Positions 20,725 through 31,925 of a stretch of 64,000 nt of DNA are shown one piece after another. Numbering within the stretch: position 1 is the first letter of the stretch; each line of letters starts with the position of its first letter. A program made the translations under genes and the position numbers. Under the pieces are notes generated by a model. It searched no databases and was not told the DNA's origin. It was given only the letters and a program-made list of their open reading frames with translations. This DNA is from Nemertoderma westbladi (lineage: Eukaryota; Xenacoelomorpha; Nemertodermatida; Nemertodermatidae): positions 1 through 64,000 of the forward strand of contig JAUCBJ010001786.1 of NCBI GenBank assembly GCA_032718475.1, read 5' to 3'.

Positions 20725-22660
20725 TACAAATACAAAATTTGACCTAAATGTTGCTAACTGCAAGGTTTTAATTTATAATATTGTAGTTTAATATGTTAAT
20801 ATTATAAAGTTAAAGATTAACGTGCTTGCTGTTACTTTCATCCTTTTAATAATAATAATAATATATTGTTTATCTATTCACTGTGATTAATTATTGTACT
20901 GTTACATTTTACAAGTTGTAGTTAACTTTTAATAAGATACAGTTTCATAATTATAGAATTGTAACTCTGAAATACTGCAGGTTCCTGCAACCTCTCCTCC
21001 ATACTGAGTTTGCTAGTGTTTCTGACATAAAAACCGAAAAATTACTGTAGTACAAACTAAAGTCCTTTAGATCATCAAACGTCCCAGAACTCACGATTTC
21101 ATTGATATCTTCCACCAACTTGTGTTGAACGGGAGATCCATAAATGAACTCATATAAGGTAATCTTAAGTTTAGTTATAGATGTCACGGATCGCAGTACC
21201 GTTATTAGACTTTGGTATTGATTTGTAGATATTTCAAGAGTGTTGATGGACATCACATTATTTATAGCAGGGCTCATAAAATTTATAGTGGTTTTTAATT
21301 GCAATGTGTTTAAGTTTGGAAATATGTATGCTAAATCAGAGAATGATTCTGGATTTTCTAATTCGTCTACTGATAAAGGCCGCTCATGGATCTTCAAATG
21401 CAAGACTTTAGGTAGAGTAATGCCTTTTTGAAAGCTTTGTGATATAAGATTATGATAACTTGAAACATTCATATTGGGATAACTTGAATCCTTCCTATGG
21501 GACCATAATAAATCCAGCCGAGACAGATTAGGAAACTCTTTGAGTTGGTCGAAGAATCTGAAGTCCTCATTATTTGCAAGTTCCACCACGAGCGTCTGGA
21601 TTTTATCTAGGCAATGAGGAATAAGGAAATCCCTGATGTATTCAGTGGTGTCGGGCAAAAAAAATCTGTCTTTGATGCTGAAATATCGGAAACAGAAATC
21701 AATATTTGCTGGGCTGTCAATTAAATTCTGGAGAACTTCAACCGATTTATCTGTAATAATGTCGCATTTTTTGAGTAATTTCTTTAATTCGACTATATCA
21801 GTGACTGATAACATGCAGCAATTTCTAATAGTGAGATTTTGTAATCCTGTCAGTTGTGTTACACGTCTTAGTGCAGCGAAGGTAACGTACGAAGAAAAAA
21901 TAACCAGAACTTCTAGTGTGGGACAACTTTTAATTATACCATCAAGAATGACATCATTTATGCACTTTATCTTTATAAATGTGAGCTGATTAAATGTAAC
22001 TCTACTGCTAAACACTTTCTCCACTTCATCATATAAACCAGGCCTACATATAGGAATCTGTAAGGTTGTCAAAACATTTGCTAACTTTGGAATCCACCCT
22101 ATAAGAGGATTAATAATATCTATAGAAAATTCACTAACAAACTCTTTGTCTAGGCAGAGTTCAACTGGACCTAAATTTTTTAAATAAATATTCCCATAGG
22201 TTTCCATGATGCCGGCCAAGGTTGGTTCCTGTCGAGGTGTATACAAAAATGGCAGAGGAGGTAATTCATTAAACTTTAATCGCAACTGTTTGAACGCCAT
22301 AATGTAGGCGTGTAGAATGTATCGCTGTATGTCGAATTTAAGAATGTGAGCTGCTGGCGATGGATTGCTAGCAAGTTTTAACAAATATTTAGACAATTTG
22401 CATGGTCTTGAAACATGGTCTTGTTCAATATCATAGCTTTGATCCTGTTTCTTCCATCTCAGAGTTTCTGAGTTAACTATTCCAGCAACCAATTCCTGGA
22501 TTGAACTGGCAAAGCTGATTTCTCTTACAGTTAATAGCCGGCAGTTGTTGTTAAGAATCACGGCTGGTATTTTATCCATTTTAGTTTATATTAAATTTAG
22601 TTATCATTATGCCCTGGGTACACACTTTTTGACCAATTATTTTACCATGTTAATGGCTTT
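20725..22660 (-). repeat. Segmental duplicate of 16340-18215 (leucine-rich gene unit)
   Basis: Both the coding region and the flanks match. Downstream they share CTGCAAGGTTTTAATTTATA and the GATACAGTTTCATAATTAT block. Upstream they share TATGCCCTGGGTAC and CATGTTAATGGCTTTG-like sequence. The duplicate carries an insertion of about 80 bp in the downstream flank. Upstream similarity stops abruptly at about 22666 where LINE sequence begins. Confidence 0.85.
20951..22579 (-). CDS. Leucine-rich-repeat-like protein B, single exon
   Basis: An intact 542-codon minus-strand ORF starting at 22579 with MDKIPAVILNNNCRLLTVRE. It parallels protein A over its whole length, with several short indels (for example an extra segment near SHRKDSSYPNMNVSS and a shorter stretch around residue 410). 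Leucine-rich motifs include CPTLEVLVIFSSYVTF, FPNLSRLDLLWSH and FPNLNTLQLKT. Function unknown; protein-protein scaffold by analogy with RNI/LRR folds. No F-box recognised. Because a LINE fragment starts ~90 bp upstream of its ATG, the promoter it once shared with A appears to be lost. It may be silent, use another promoter, or be an ageing duplicate, though the frame remains intact. Confidence 0.8.
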   Translation of the reverse strand: MDKIPAVILNNNCRLLTVREISFASSIQELVAGIVNSETLRWKKQDQSYDIEQDHVSRPCKLSKYLLKLASNPSPAAHILKFDIQRYILHAYIMAFKQLRLKFNELPPLPFLYTPRQEPTLAGIMETYGNIYLKNLGPVELCLDKEFVSEFSIDIINPLIGWIPKLANVLTTLQIPICRPGLYDEVEKVFSSRVTFNQLTFIKIKCINDVILDGIIKSCPTLEVLVIFSSYVTFAALRRVTQLTGLQNLTIRNCCMLSVTDIVELKKLLKKCDIITDKSVEVLQNLIDSPANIDFCFRYFSIKDRFFLPDTTEYIRDFLIPHCLDKIQTLVVELANNEDFRFFDQLKEFPNLSRLDLLWSHRKDSSYPNMNVSSYHNLISQSFQKGITLPKVLHLKIHERPLSVDELENPESFSDLAYIFPNLNTLQLKTTINFMSPAINNVMSINTLEISTNQYQSLITVLRSVTSITKLKITLYEFIYGSPVQHKLVEDINEIVSSGTFDDLKDFSLYYSNFSVFMSETLANSVWRRGCRNLQYFRVTIL

Positions 22661-22667
22661 GCCCCGT

Positions 22668-23612
22668 TATCTGCGCATGTCCTTAGATCATCATAATGAT
22701 GATGGGGTGATGATAACTCCACATACTGGCTCCAGAAGTCGAGGAAATCATGCCAAGTACCTAACTGATCTAGACTTTGCTGATGACTTAGGAGTACTCT
22801 CAGAGCCCGGAGCTCTCGGACTCCCGGACTCTCGGAGCCCAACGGCTCCTCAGCTCATTAGAACATGCTGCTTCTTGTGTTGGTCTCTTTATTAACCCCA
22901 GAAAGACCATCATTTTGACAGTTAACTTTGGAAGTCCTCAGCAAGTCTCTGAACGGATGAGCATATGCTCAAAGGATGGTATGCTTGAGCATGTGGACAA
23001 CTTCTGTTACCTGCGATCATGGATCCGGAAGAGGACCTTCGAATATGTAAGGGAAAGGCATGGGCAGCCTTGAATAGGCTTTCCAGGATTTGGAAGTCAC
23101 CGAGAATTAATTGGAAACTTAAGGTCCGATGATTTAGAGCAGCAGTAGTTCCAGTACTCCCCTATGGGAGTCCATGCTGGGCTCTAACTGCTGAGGACAC
23201 CAAATCTCTGGACGGCACATTCACAAGAATGCTACGCCGGGTTCATTGTGTCAAGTTCAATGCACACATCTCCAACCAGACACTATATAACATTGGAGGT
23301 GTCTCATTGGTTCCCCCAAGCTTGACACTAGAACAAAATCGCCTCCGCTTTGCAGGACATTGCTTTCGCCGTGAGGACCAGCCAGTGCATAATCTTGTAC
23401 TTTGGCAGCCTCATGGAGTGAATAAGCATGGTGGACAGCCCATGACTTTCTTGAGACGCATCTTAAAGGTCATTGGCCTTGAAGATGCGGATGATCTAGC
23501 AAATGTCATGGGTGATAGGGAGTTGTGGCGGCGCAATTTTGTCGACAAGCCGGCACGGCATTTTTAAAAATGCAGCTGCAATACAACATGTTGATCCTAG
23601 TAGTAGTAGTAG
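22668..23612 (+). pseudogene. LINE copy 2, 5-prime truncated
   Basis: Begins mid-RT at CGCATGTCCTTAGATCATC, keeps DLDFADDLGVL, and then suffers an insertion (GGAGCTCTCGGACTCCCGGA region, 22808-22838), small deletions near 23028 and a stop. The C-terminal domain is open again at 23229-23567 and includes the MGDRELWRRNF end that copy 1 lost. It ends with GATCC and a TAG run (23596-23612). Not functional. Confidence 0.9.
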
Positions 23613-23784
23613 TGCCCCCTTATATAATTATGTTTTTGTTTTCGAACATAAATTTTATCTTCTGGGAGAGTTAACTATGTATACTAATGGATTAGATTAA
23701 TGGACAGGCAACAGGATTAAGTAGGCGATACTCTGCTCACTACCAGTAATACTGAATACCTGTTTATTATTGCCTATTACAATT

Positions 23785-26520
23785 ATGGCTGAGAGGCGGA
23801 AGTCATTAAAATCATCGAAATCGATTGATAAGTCAAAAATATTTAATTGCAATAGTTGCTCTGCATTTTTTATCAATAACAATGCGTACAAGGATCACTG
23901 CTCTGGATGTAGTAAGTAGGTAGATATGTGCCCACATTGTTGTAAGAAAGAAATAGGGAATAATCGTTTGGGCTGTGATATATGTGGATCTGGGGGCATG
24001 CCATGGCGCCTGCCTGAATCTTTCAGCATCTGAGATACAAATTCTGGCAAAATGTAAATACTGTAAAGTTGTTTGCTCTCAGTGCGAATCAAAGGGTATC
24101 CTCACAACTACTTCTGAGACTTCATCTTCTGTAGTCAACATGATGTTGTCCGACTTTCATTCCTTGCTCAAGAACGAGCTCAGTACTCTCACATCTACCA
24201 TCCAAAAGGTATGCATTGATGAAAACACCTCTGGTGAGACTTCGGATCAAAACAACTGGTCGACAAAGAGAGCACGAGGGGGGAAATCACATCTTAAACT
24301 GGCCCATGTATTTACTGCAGGGGATGTGGCCAATAAAGTACAAGATCAGCAGAAACGCCAAAACAATATTGTCATTACAGGTCTCAATCTGCCAGATAAA
24401 GTGCCTGATGATCTACCTACATACTGTCTATGACTTTCTCACAACAAGTATAAATGCTGATCTTACAGATATTTTGAAAAAGGTTCTATTTCGACGTCAA
24501 GGTAACAAAAATAAGCCATCTATCTATGCTTTTTGTGAAGGTTAAATCGTATGACTTAAAGAAGATAATTATGATGAATAAACAAAAACTGAGAAGCTTG
24601 CCTTCCTCTAATGTATTTATTTCTCCCGACTTAATGCGTTTGCAATCTGAACAAGCATATCTTGAAAGGTGTGAACAACAGCAGAATCGGAACCGCCGAG
24701 CCAGTATGAGTGCATTTACGCCTGGTGGAGACGATGTTTCAACTCATAGCCAAGTAATGTCTGGAAACCAATTGGAAAACTGCTAACAGGAGACCCCAGA
24801 CCTCGCCCGAATTACTGTAATCCCTTTATTTGATGCTGTCATTTCAATGCACAGTCACTATAGAACAAACTGTCTGATCTTGATGAGTTCCTATGTAGAA
24901 CTGATTGCAATATTATTGCAATATCTGAAATGTGGCTCAACAACACTATAACTGATGCGCAGTTATCCTGTGGGAATCATTTTGTGCCTTACCGTTCTGA
25001 TCGTTGCGACTGTGATGGTGGTGGTGTTGCGATAATAGTGCGTGTTGGAATGCGTTGCCTTCCCGTATAAGTTCCAACCCCTTTGTCAAACTCGAATATT
25101 TCGGCTATGGTGGCAATCGATCTACTGTTTGACACCAAGATAAAGAGTTGCCTGCCACTTCCGCCTACCTCTGCGTTCCAAAATTTTGGAGACAGCCCCG
25201 CTTCTGTGTGAGCTTTAACAGTGTTGAGCGTTGTGAATTTCCCCAGTATTATTGTGGGTGACTTTAATTTGCCAGACCTTGACTGGGAAAATGTATCCCA
25301 CCCAGACAATGAAGTCTACAACAGTTTTGGTGACCTTGTTTTAGAGAGCAGCTTAACCCAGCTGTAGCTCAAACCATCTCATGGGAACAACATTCTTGAC
25401 CTCGTCCTGACTACAGACAATTCGGCAGTTTCAAATGTAGATATTTCCGAACCATTTTCTACAAGAAAGCACGCTACTGTTGTTTTTGATGTGATGTTTA
25501 CTGTTACAGTAAACGATGATAACAATGTCCACTGTTTGGAGACAAACCACGATTTTCAAAACGGGGATTACAACGGCTTTAAAAAGTTCCCTTGTAACAT
25601 TAAATGGAGAGATACATTTAACGAATGCTCTACAGTTAACGATTTCTATGAATGCTTTGCCAGGGTTTTAAAGTCCAGGATTGAAACATACATTCCTGTT
25701 AAAGAACGTCGCTCACAAAAACGCAGCTACCCGGCGTACGTCTGTATTTTGCACAACGCTAAACGCCGTCTGTGGCGTAGAAGGCACACACCAGGTGGTA
25801 TGGGCCACTACCAACAGGTATCCAAGGACGCCTCTAAGACTGCACACCATGCTGCTTGTGAGCGGGAAGTTAAAATTCTCAGTTCTGGTAATCCAAATGC
25901 AGTTTACCGCTACATCAATAACAAGAAATGTAACTGTGGCATTGGCTCTCTCAAGTACAATGGGAATGCTGTCATGGACAACTCCTTGCTTTTTCATCTG
26001 TGTGCAATGTAACGTCAGGTACACCCCAGGGCAGTGTTAATTGGACATATTTATTAATGACTTACTTGAACTTTTGGTTTCTGTTGATGAGGTGAGATGA
26101 AACTTTTTGCCGATGAGGTGAAGTTGTATTCAATATCTGATTGTAACCATTCTTTAGCTGATGCTCTGCAAGTTTTAGAAAATTGGGCTAGCGATTGGCA
26201 ATTAAGTATTGCATCACACAAGCGCAGTGTAATTTACATTGGTACTTCTAATATTAAACACACTTATTATTTAAATGGTAGACAACTTGACAGCAATGTA
26301 TTTTTTAAAGATTTAGGACTGAGAATTTCATCTGACCTTAAGTTTTCTAAGTGCATTAAGGAGCAGGTAGCTAATGCTACAATAGTTATAAATATGCTAT
26401 TTTGCAACATCAAACTCTTTTTTCAGTAGTGTTGTGACAATCTGGAACCAACTGCCATCGAATGTAGTCTAGTGCAAATCCTTGCAGTCTTTCTGTCGTG
26501 AAATCTCGACAAATTTTAAT
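23785..26520 (+). pseudogene. CR1/Jockey-like LINE with PHD-finger ORF1, decayed
   Basis: ORF1 starts at ATG 23785 (MAERRKSLKSSKS). It shows Cys pairs (CNSCSAFF, CPHCCKKEIG, CDICGSG) and, one frame over, HGACLNLSASE and CKYCKVVCSQC, together forming a PHD-like zinc finger split by a frameshift. ORF2 follows: endonuclease pieces IIAISEMWLN (~24913), DGGGVAIIVR (~25015) and IIVGDFNLPDLDW (~25248), then a linker ORF 25491-26012. The RT core is mostly deleted: TSGTPQGS (~26012) joins a remnant with FADEVKLYS (~26104) in place of a FADD box. The end has IWNQLPSNVV, typical of these elements. Multiple stops, frameshifts and deletions make it non-functional. Confidence 0.8.
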
Positions 26521-27560
26521 CTGAGATCTTTTTGTAAATATGATACCTAATTATAAATTTTTTATTTATTTTTAATCTATGTTTCCTTTTATTTTAATCT
26601 ATGTATCATTATTTTGTCTGTTAAATTTTCTTTGTTTTTCCAGTTATTGCATTGTAAATAGTCTGTAAATATATGTAATTTCAAAACTAGTTATGTGTTT
26701 TGGTGCATCTGCAGCAGGTCACGTAAAAGACTTATGACAAGTATTAGCGACAGTACCTTTAAGGAGGCACAAAATTCTATGTGCCAACTTTATACTATTC
26801 ACGCTTGTGTAAATCAACTGTGGACACCTTGTGTTTATTCTATCATGAAACAAAAAAACTCATGTTGCTTACAAAGATCTATTTAAATCGGTGCAACAAT
26901 ACTAGCCAGCCAGTTTAGATTTTTCACACACATCAGATTCACATGAACCTACCTATATCTCAACTGATTTTGAATAGGGTGTGATGAATTCAATGAAGAG
27001 TTTATTCTCTAATACTCACCGGGCGCGGGCAGGTTGTTTATTCCATTTAGGTCAAATATTTTTATGGCAGTAGGCACAATCGGTTGGCCTACAAAGTGTA
27101 TTCTGTGTCAAAGAAGAGGTGCAGCTTGGAAGGGATTTCCATTCGCTTGTTGCATCGACCTTCGTTCTAACTGATCATGTTTGAAATGTATTTGATATAC
27201 TGGTCAATAATATTGACAACCGCATACAATCTGTATCATTTTCACCTCCATGATAATTATATTCATGGGTGTCTAATGGACATCTAACGTCATGGGAAAG
27301 TTTATTCCTGCCAGTTTTCCAGTAAAAGTAAGGATGAACTGCTACAATCGAGTAATTCGCATTTACCAAGAACTACAAATACTGCCATAGATGGGTTTAG
27401 ATTTCGATGTGCATTTCGATTTCGATGTGCATTTCAAGTTTAATGCTGCTTTTAACATTTTAGCCGACTCTCTGCCACGCAAGCGTTTGGTGGATTAATT
27501 AGTAAATCTAAATGTATAGGCGATATTGATACGTACACTGTACACTAAACTAACTTAGAT
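26521..27560. other. AT-rich, no gene seen
   Basis: No supported ORF. GATTTCGATGTGCATTTC is a short direct duplication at about 27400-27435. The right part may include the unrecognised left end of the Mutator-like element. Confidence 0.45.
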
Positions 27561-27574
27561 TACGGTGCTAGTGT

Positions 27575-29140
27575 TTGGGGTTACCATCTGAGATAGCAGC
27601 TAATTTAACTGTTCTACCATCAACCGGTGGCATGGAAGGTTACGATATTGTAGGAACTGGAATTATAAAGAAATTGATTGCGGATATACATTCATCTACA
27701 CATTGTGGCGGTACAGTGGAAGTTAGCGAAACTTCTCATCGTGGTTACAGTGTCAAATATGAGGGCATGTGTGATTGTTGTGGTTGGATTTATTCAACAG
27801 ACACAAGCAGCGTTGTTGACGTACCCAAACCTGGATCGGGCCGGATAACTGCCGATGTGAATCTCAGATCAGTTTTAGCCTGGCTTTGCATTGGAGGAAC
27901 TCAGTGGGACGCTGAAACTTTCTCCCGAGTTATGTCACTGCCATCGCCAGTGGCTAAACGAGCGTGACGGTTGAAAGTTGATGCTATATCCGAAACAACA
28001 GAAGCTCTGGCCCGTGGAAACGCTCTAAATTGCGCGCAGAAGGAATCGGATACCGTGATATGTGTCTCTTTCGATGGAACCTGGATGCGACATGGCCACC
28101 AATCACTATATGGAGTTGCCTTTATTATATCAGAAAGTACAGGCCATGTACTTGATTTTGATGTTTGCTCCAAGTACTGTAGTGTATGTTGCCGCCAACA
28201 GGTTGTCGAAGAGGGACATGACTGCAATATAAATTATACCGGATCAAGTTCAGGGATGGAGCCGCAGTTGGCAGTCCAGATGTTTGGTAGATCTGTAGTA
28301 ACCAATGGCTTGGTGTATGGGTCCATTGTGTCGGATGGTGACAGCAGTGTGCTGAAGGCCATATTAGAGTCTGATCCATATAAGGACCAGAATGTAACCG
28401 TTGAGAAGAAGGAATGCATAAACCATGTCTCCAAGCGTTTATTTACCGGTCTTTCCAATGTACGTAAGACACACAAGCTCGGGGGGAGAGGAGGTCTTAC
28501 TGAGAAGCGGTGCCACCAGCTTCAATCGTTTTATAGAAACGCAATAGTAAATAATATATCTGGAGTCGATATAGATAATCTTACCGATAATGAGAAATCC
28601 AATCTAATAGAAACTATACGAACAGAAGTGATTACAGCTGCCCATCATTATTGTGACTACGGCGATAATAATATTGAGAAACGTCATCAGTTCTGCCCTA
28701 ACAATAAGTGGTGTAAATTTCGGAACAAGGATCCCAGTTATAAGGTAGTTACTATAGTAAAGGAAATCAACTTGAAATTTATCTTGCAAGTGTACCAACG
28801 CCTTACAACAGATCAGCTTCTAGAACGCTGTATTCCTGGCCTGACTCAGAATCGGAATGAGTCAATACATTCCAGATTGTGGACTCGCCTTTCTAAGGAG
28901 TCATGTGTGGGCCTAAAAACCCTTATGTTTCATGTGTCGTATGCTGTTCTGATCCACAATAGGGGTTGCAGTGCCGAGCAATTGATATTGAAGAAACTCG
29001 GACTGGAAGAAGACGATGGTGACATGGCTGAAAGAGCAGAGGCGGCAAACAATAGAAGGAGGTCAAAGAGTGCAGAGCTCAAGCACTCAAAAAAGTGGGA
29101 GGCACCTGACCCAAAAAACTATTCATCGGGATCCTTTTAA
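27575..29140 (+). pseudogene. Mutator-like transposase split by one stop codon
   Basis: Two blocks, 27575-27964 and 27968-29140, lie in the same frame and are separated only by TGA at 27965. Together they span about 520 codons. Landmarks of the Mutator-like transposase family found in invertebrates: SFDGTWMRHGH (first acidic residue), a Cys-rich patch CSKYCSVCC, IVSDGDSSVL (second acidic) and RNESIHSRLW (candidate Glu of the DDE triad). The C-terminus is basic (NNRRRSKSAELKHSKK). The enzyme would cut and paste its own element. The stop could be a C-to-T change at a CpG (CGA to TGA). Terminal repeats were not identified. Apart from this stop the ORF looks remarkably intact, suggesting recent activity. 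Confidence 0.75.
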
Positions 29141-30200
29141 CCTTTTAGATTTAGATTATGACGTAATTTATAGGCTGTATTTTTAATTTTTTTAGATCTT
29201 ATGTTCCATATTTTTAAATATAACTAATTTTATATTTCGAATATTCGAGTTTTTACTGTGGTTATTCCAGTTACCATTATCATATTTGCATTCTGTGGAA
29301 AGTGTAGAATATTTAGGAAAAAAAAATTATTAAAAATCGTCAACAGCAAGCGATTTAAATTGAAATTTAAGAAATTTTTTTGTAATAAAATATTAAAGTA
29401 TAACATAAAATAGCATTTATTTCAATATTGATTTTTTCAAATGAAAAATGCTAAGGCTTTGCCAAAAATCAATGTAACAAGCTGATTTTTTGTACACATG
29501 ATGCCTAGGTTGTCGTCTACAAATCCTACAGACAGAATTTCTATATCCTCACAAGTTCTTGATTTATTTTGAAAAATATCTCATTTTTTCGACTTTTTCA
29601 CTTTTTTTCGTGCGAAAATGGTCCCTTTTGGTGTTTTTACACTTTTTGACAAAATATTAAAATTTTGTCTGTACAGCTTGTTTAGGGTGACCTAAATAAG
29701 AGCTCACCGAATTTTTGTCCTTGTGCAATATTTTTTATAGAAGCCTTAGTGATTTTTAGAGATTCCGCATTTTTTGCCAAAATTTTGTGTATATTTAAAA
29801 TTTTCAATTTTTTTTTCCTTTTTCGTCAATTCCGACCTTTTATACAAGATATGTCAAAATCTCAAAGTAATACATTTATTACTTCAGTCTAGCTTTACAT
29901 TTCAAATATGTATTGTCTTTTATTATCCTCCCCCCTTAATTAAATTATCGAGAAGCCGTAAAGGTGTGCACAATGTCGCACTGAGATATTATTTAGGAGT
30001 GTATAGGTTTACACCAAATCTAGCTGTAGGCAGAGGGCAAAGGCGGTTGGAACTCTTTCAAACAGCGTCATTCTGTATCAATGTGCAAATTTTGGAATAG
30101 GTTGGTTTCTATGAATGATCCCAGAATTACTAAAAGGGTTTTACATTTTTTTTATGTTTTAAATTTGAATATAACTCTATATACGCAGAATATAATAGAA
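29141..30200. other. AT-rich, T-run rich, no gene seen
   Basis: Long A and T tracts and TTTTTGCCAAAA-type motifs. It may include the right end of the Mutator-like element, but no inverted repeat partner was found. Confidence 0.45.
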
Positions 30201-30215
30201 CAGAATAGAATATAT

Positions 30216-30604
30216 ACGCTCCCTTGGTCAAATGGCAAAGACCTCGTGTGGGACTTTACCTGCACCCATCGCCTTGCCGCCTCATACTCAAATACCGCAT
30301 GCTTAGATTGCTCAACAGTCGCTGAATTGGCAGAAGGGCGGAAGCTTGCTAAGTATTGGAACTTTTTCAAACACTACTTAGTCCAGTCTGTCACTGTGGA
30401 GACGCTTGGTAGCATAGGCCCTTCATCCTTGTCGTTCCTTCAGCAGTTAGCCCACCGCTTGGAGAAGGTCAGCGGCAACAAGAGGCCTACACAATTCCTG
30501 CGTCAACACCTTGGGTAGCAATCCAAGCTGGGAATGCCTCTTGCATAAAGGAGTCATTCAACCTCCCCAAGAACCGCTGCTTCCGGGTGACCAACGTGGC
30601 ACCT
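30216..30604 (+). pseudogene. Fragment of a retroelement C-terminal domain
   Basis: The reading LPWSNGKDLVWDFTCTH, then QSVTVETLGSIGPSSLSFL and RPTQFLRQHLG, followed one frame over by VAIQAGNAS, matches in style a domain found at the C-terminus of many invertebrate retrotransposon polyproteins. The frameshift near 30515 and the absence of RT upstream mark it as a remnant. The family assignment is from memory of such sequences, without a search. Confidence 0.55.
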
Positions 30605-30867
30605 TAATCCAATCCTATCCTCTCCCTCCCTCCATTATTTTAATTTTAAATTTCTTTGCCCTATTCTGTACATTTTAATTAATTCGAAACAAATATTCAA
30701 ATTATGTAGTACTGTACAATCAGTGTTTATATTATTTATTAATAATGTTTTACTCATCGTGCTTGTTTTGTAGTTGGTGTATTAGCCATGAAATATACTT
30801 TTAGCTAATTGATAAATAAAAAATCGATAGGATGGTACAGTGAATTACAGGCAATTTTTCAGGTAGT

Positions 30868-31183
30868 TGTGACGGGATCAAGGGATCCCGACCGGGTTTA
30901 GCAAGTACGCGTCACAGCGGGCTGATGGATGGGCGCGATAGAATGTGGAATGTATAAACAGATAAGCTGTGAGTTTGATGTTCGACTGAAGTATAGTATA
31001 ATATAGATAAAAGTATGCCACAGTTGATTGCTGATATATGATAGATACAGGTACCGGTAAGATAACAGGGTATACAGCACCGCAATGGCGGTCGAAATAT
31101 GTCGCCGGTCCACGGTAAACTGGTCACTGAGTAAACTGACCAGTAGTGGGGCATGCAACATAATATTATGCAAATAGTTGTCA

Positions 31184-31247
<64 letters not shown>

Positions 31248-31918
31248 TGTCGTCGTCGTCGTTATGATTTTGACATGCTAATAACTTTGTCGGATTTAAA
31301 GCTGCCAAGTTGAAAATTTGTAGGTATCAATATGAGCAAAAGTTGAGATTTTTGAGAGACTTTCAGACACCATCAGTGCAATGGTCTCCCGCTAGAGGGC
31401 CACATGTCTAAACATTAAATGCCCTCCCATTTCTTTGCTTTTAATCCGTTTAAGCTGAAACTTGGCAGATATGTATTAGACCATTAGCTGTGACTTTCAA
31501 AGGAGGCGAATCCATCTGCAGTTCTCCAGTCTGCCGCTAGAGGGCCAACGTGACTATTTGCATAAATTGACCTACCCCTAACAGTGTCAATTCGCTAAGG
31601 CTCTGCCAACTTCGTGCTGCGCGAAGTCCCCACTTCGTGTTACTCAGCTGATGCCTGCCCCCATTGGCTAGTAACCTACTTCACACCCTCTGCCCTGTGG
31701 GGGTGTTCCCCCCCCCCCCCCGCTGCTGTTACTTTCCTCTCTCTCAGGGGTGTAACCCCTGACCCCTATTGTGTGTGTGTTCTCTGGGGCCTATTGTCCC
31801 CGTTTACTGGGGTGACACGAGGTTGATATTGGTAATCAACCTCGTGCTCCCAATATTGCTTAGAGGCGCTCTTTCCCACTTTATGGGGGTTGATGTGGCG
31901 GAATTGAATACGCTCACA
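30868..31918 (-). repeat. Left LTR of outer element (its 3-prime LTR)
   Basis: Plus strand starts TGTGACGGGATCAAGG and ends ATACGCTCACA, the same ends as 48533-49141. It is ~440 bp longer than its partner, mainly because of an inserted small TIR element at 31166-31565. Confidence 0.85.
31166..31565. mobile_element. Small TIR element (MITE-like) inside the left LTR
   Basis: TTATGCAAATAGT at 31166-31178 is matched by its reverse complement at 31553-31565. The interior has a (CGT)n microsatellite (about 31184-31262) and two copies of CGCTAGAGGGCCA (about 31393 and 31538). The partner LTR lacks this segment. A related fragment lies at 6931-7047. No coding capacity: the acidic poly-Asp ORF on the minus strand is just the microsatellite. 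Confidence 0.7.
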
Positions 31919-31925
31919 CTCCCCC

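Noticed and set aside
30898-31308. Minus-strand ORF with a long poly-Asp run
   Set aside because: The run is the (CGT)n microsatellite inside the small TIR element; flanking residues are LTR sequence.
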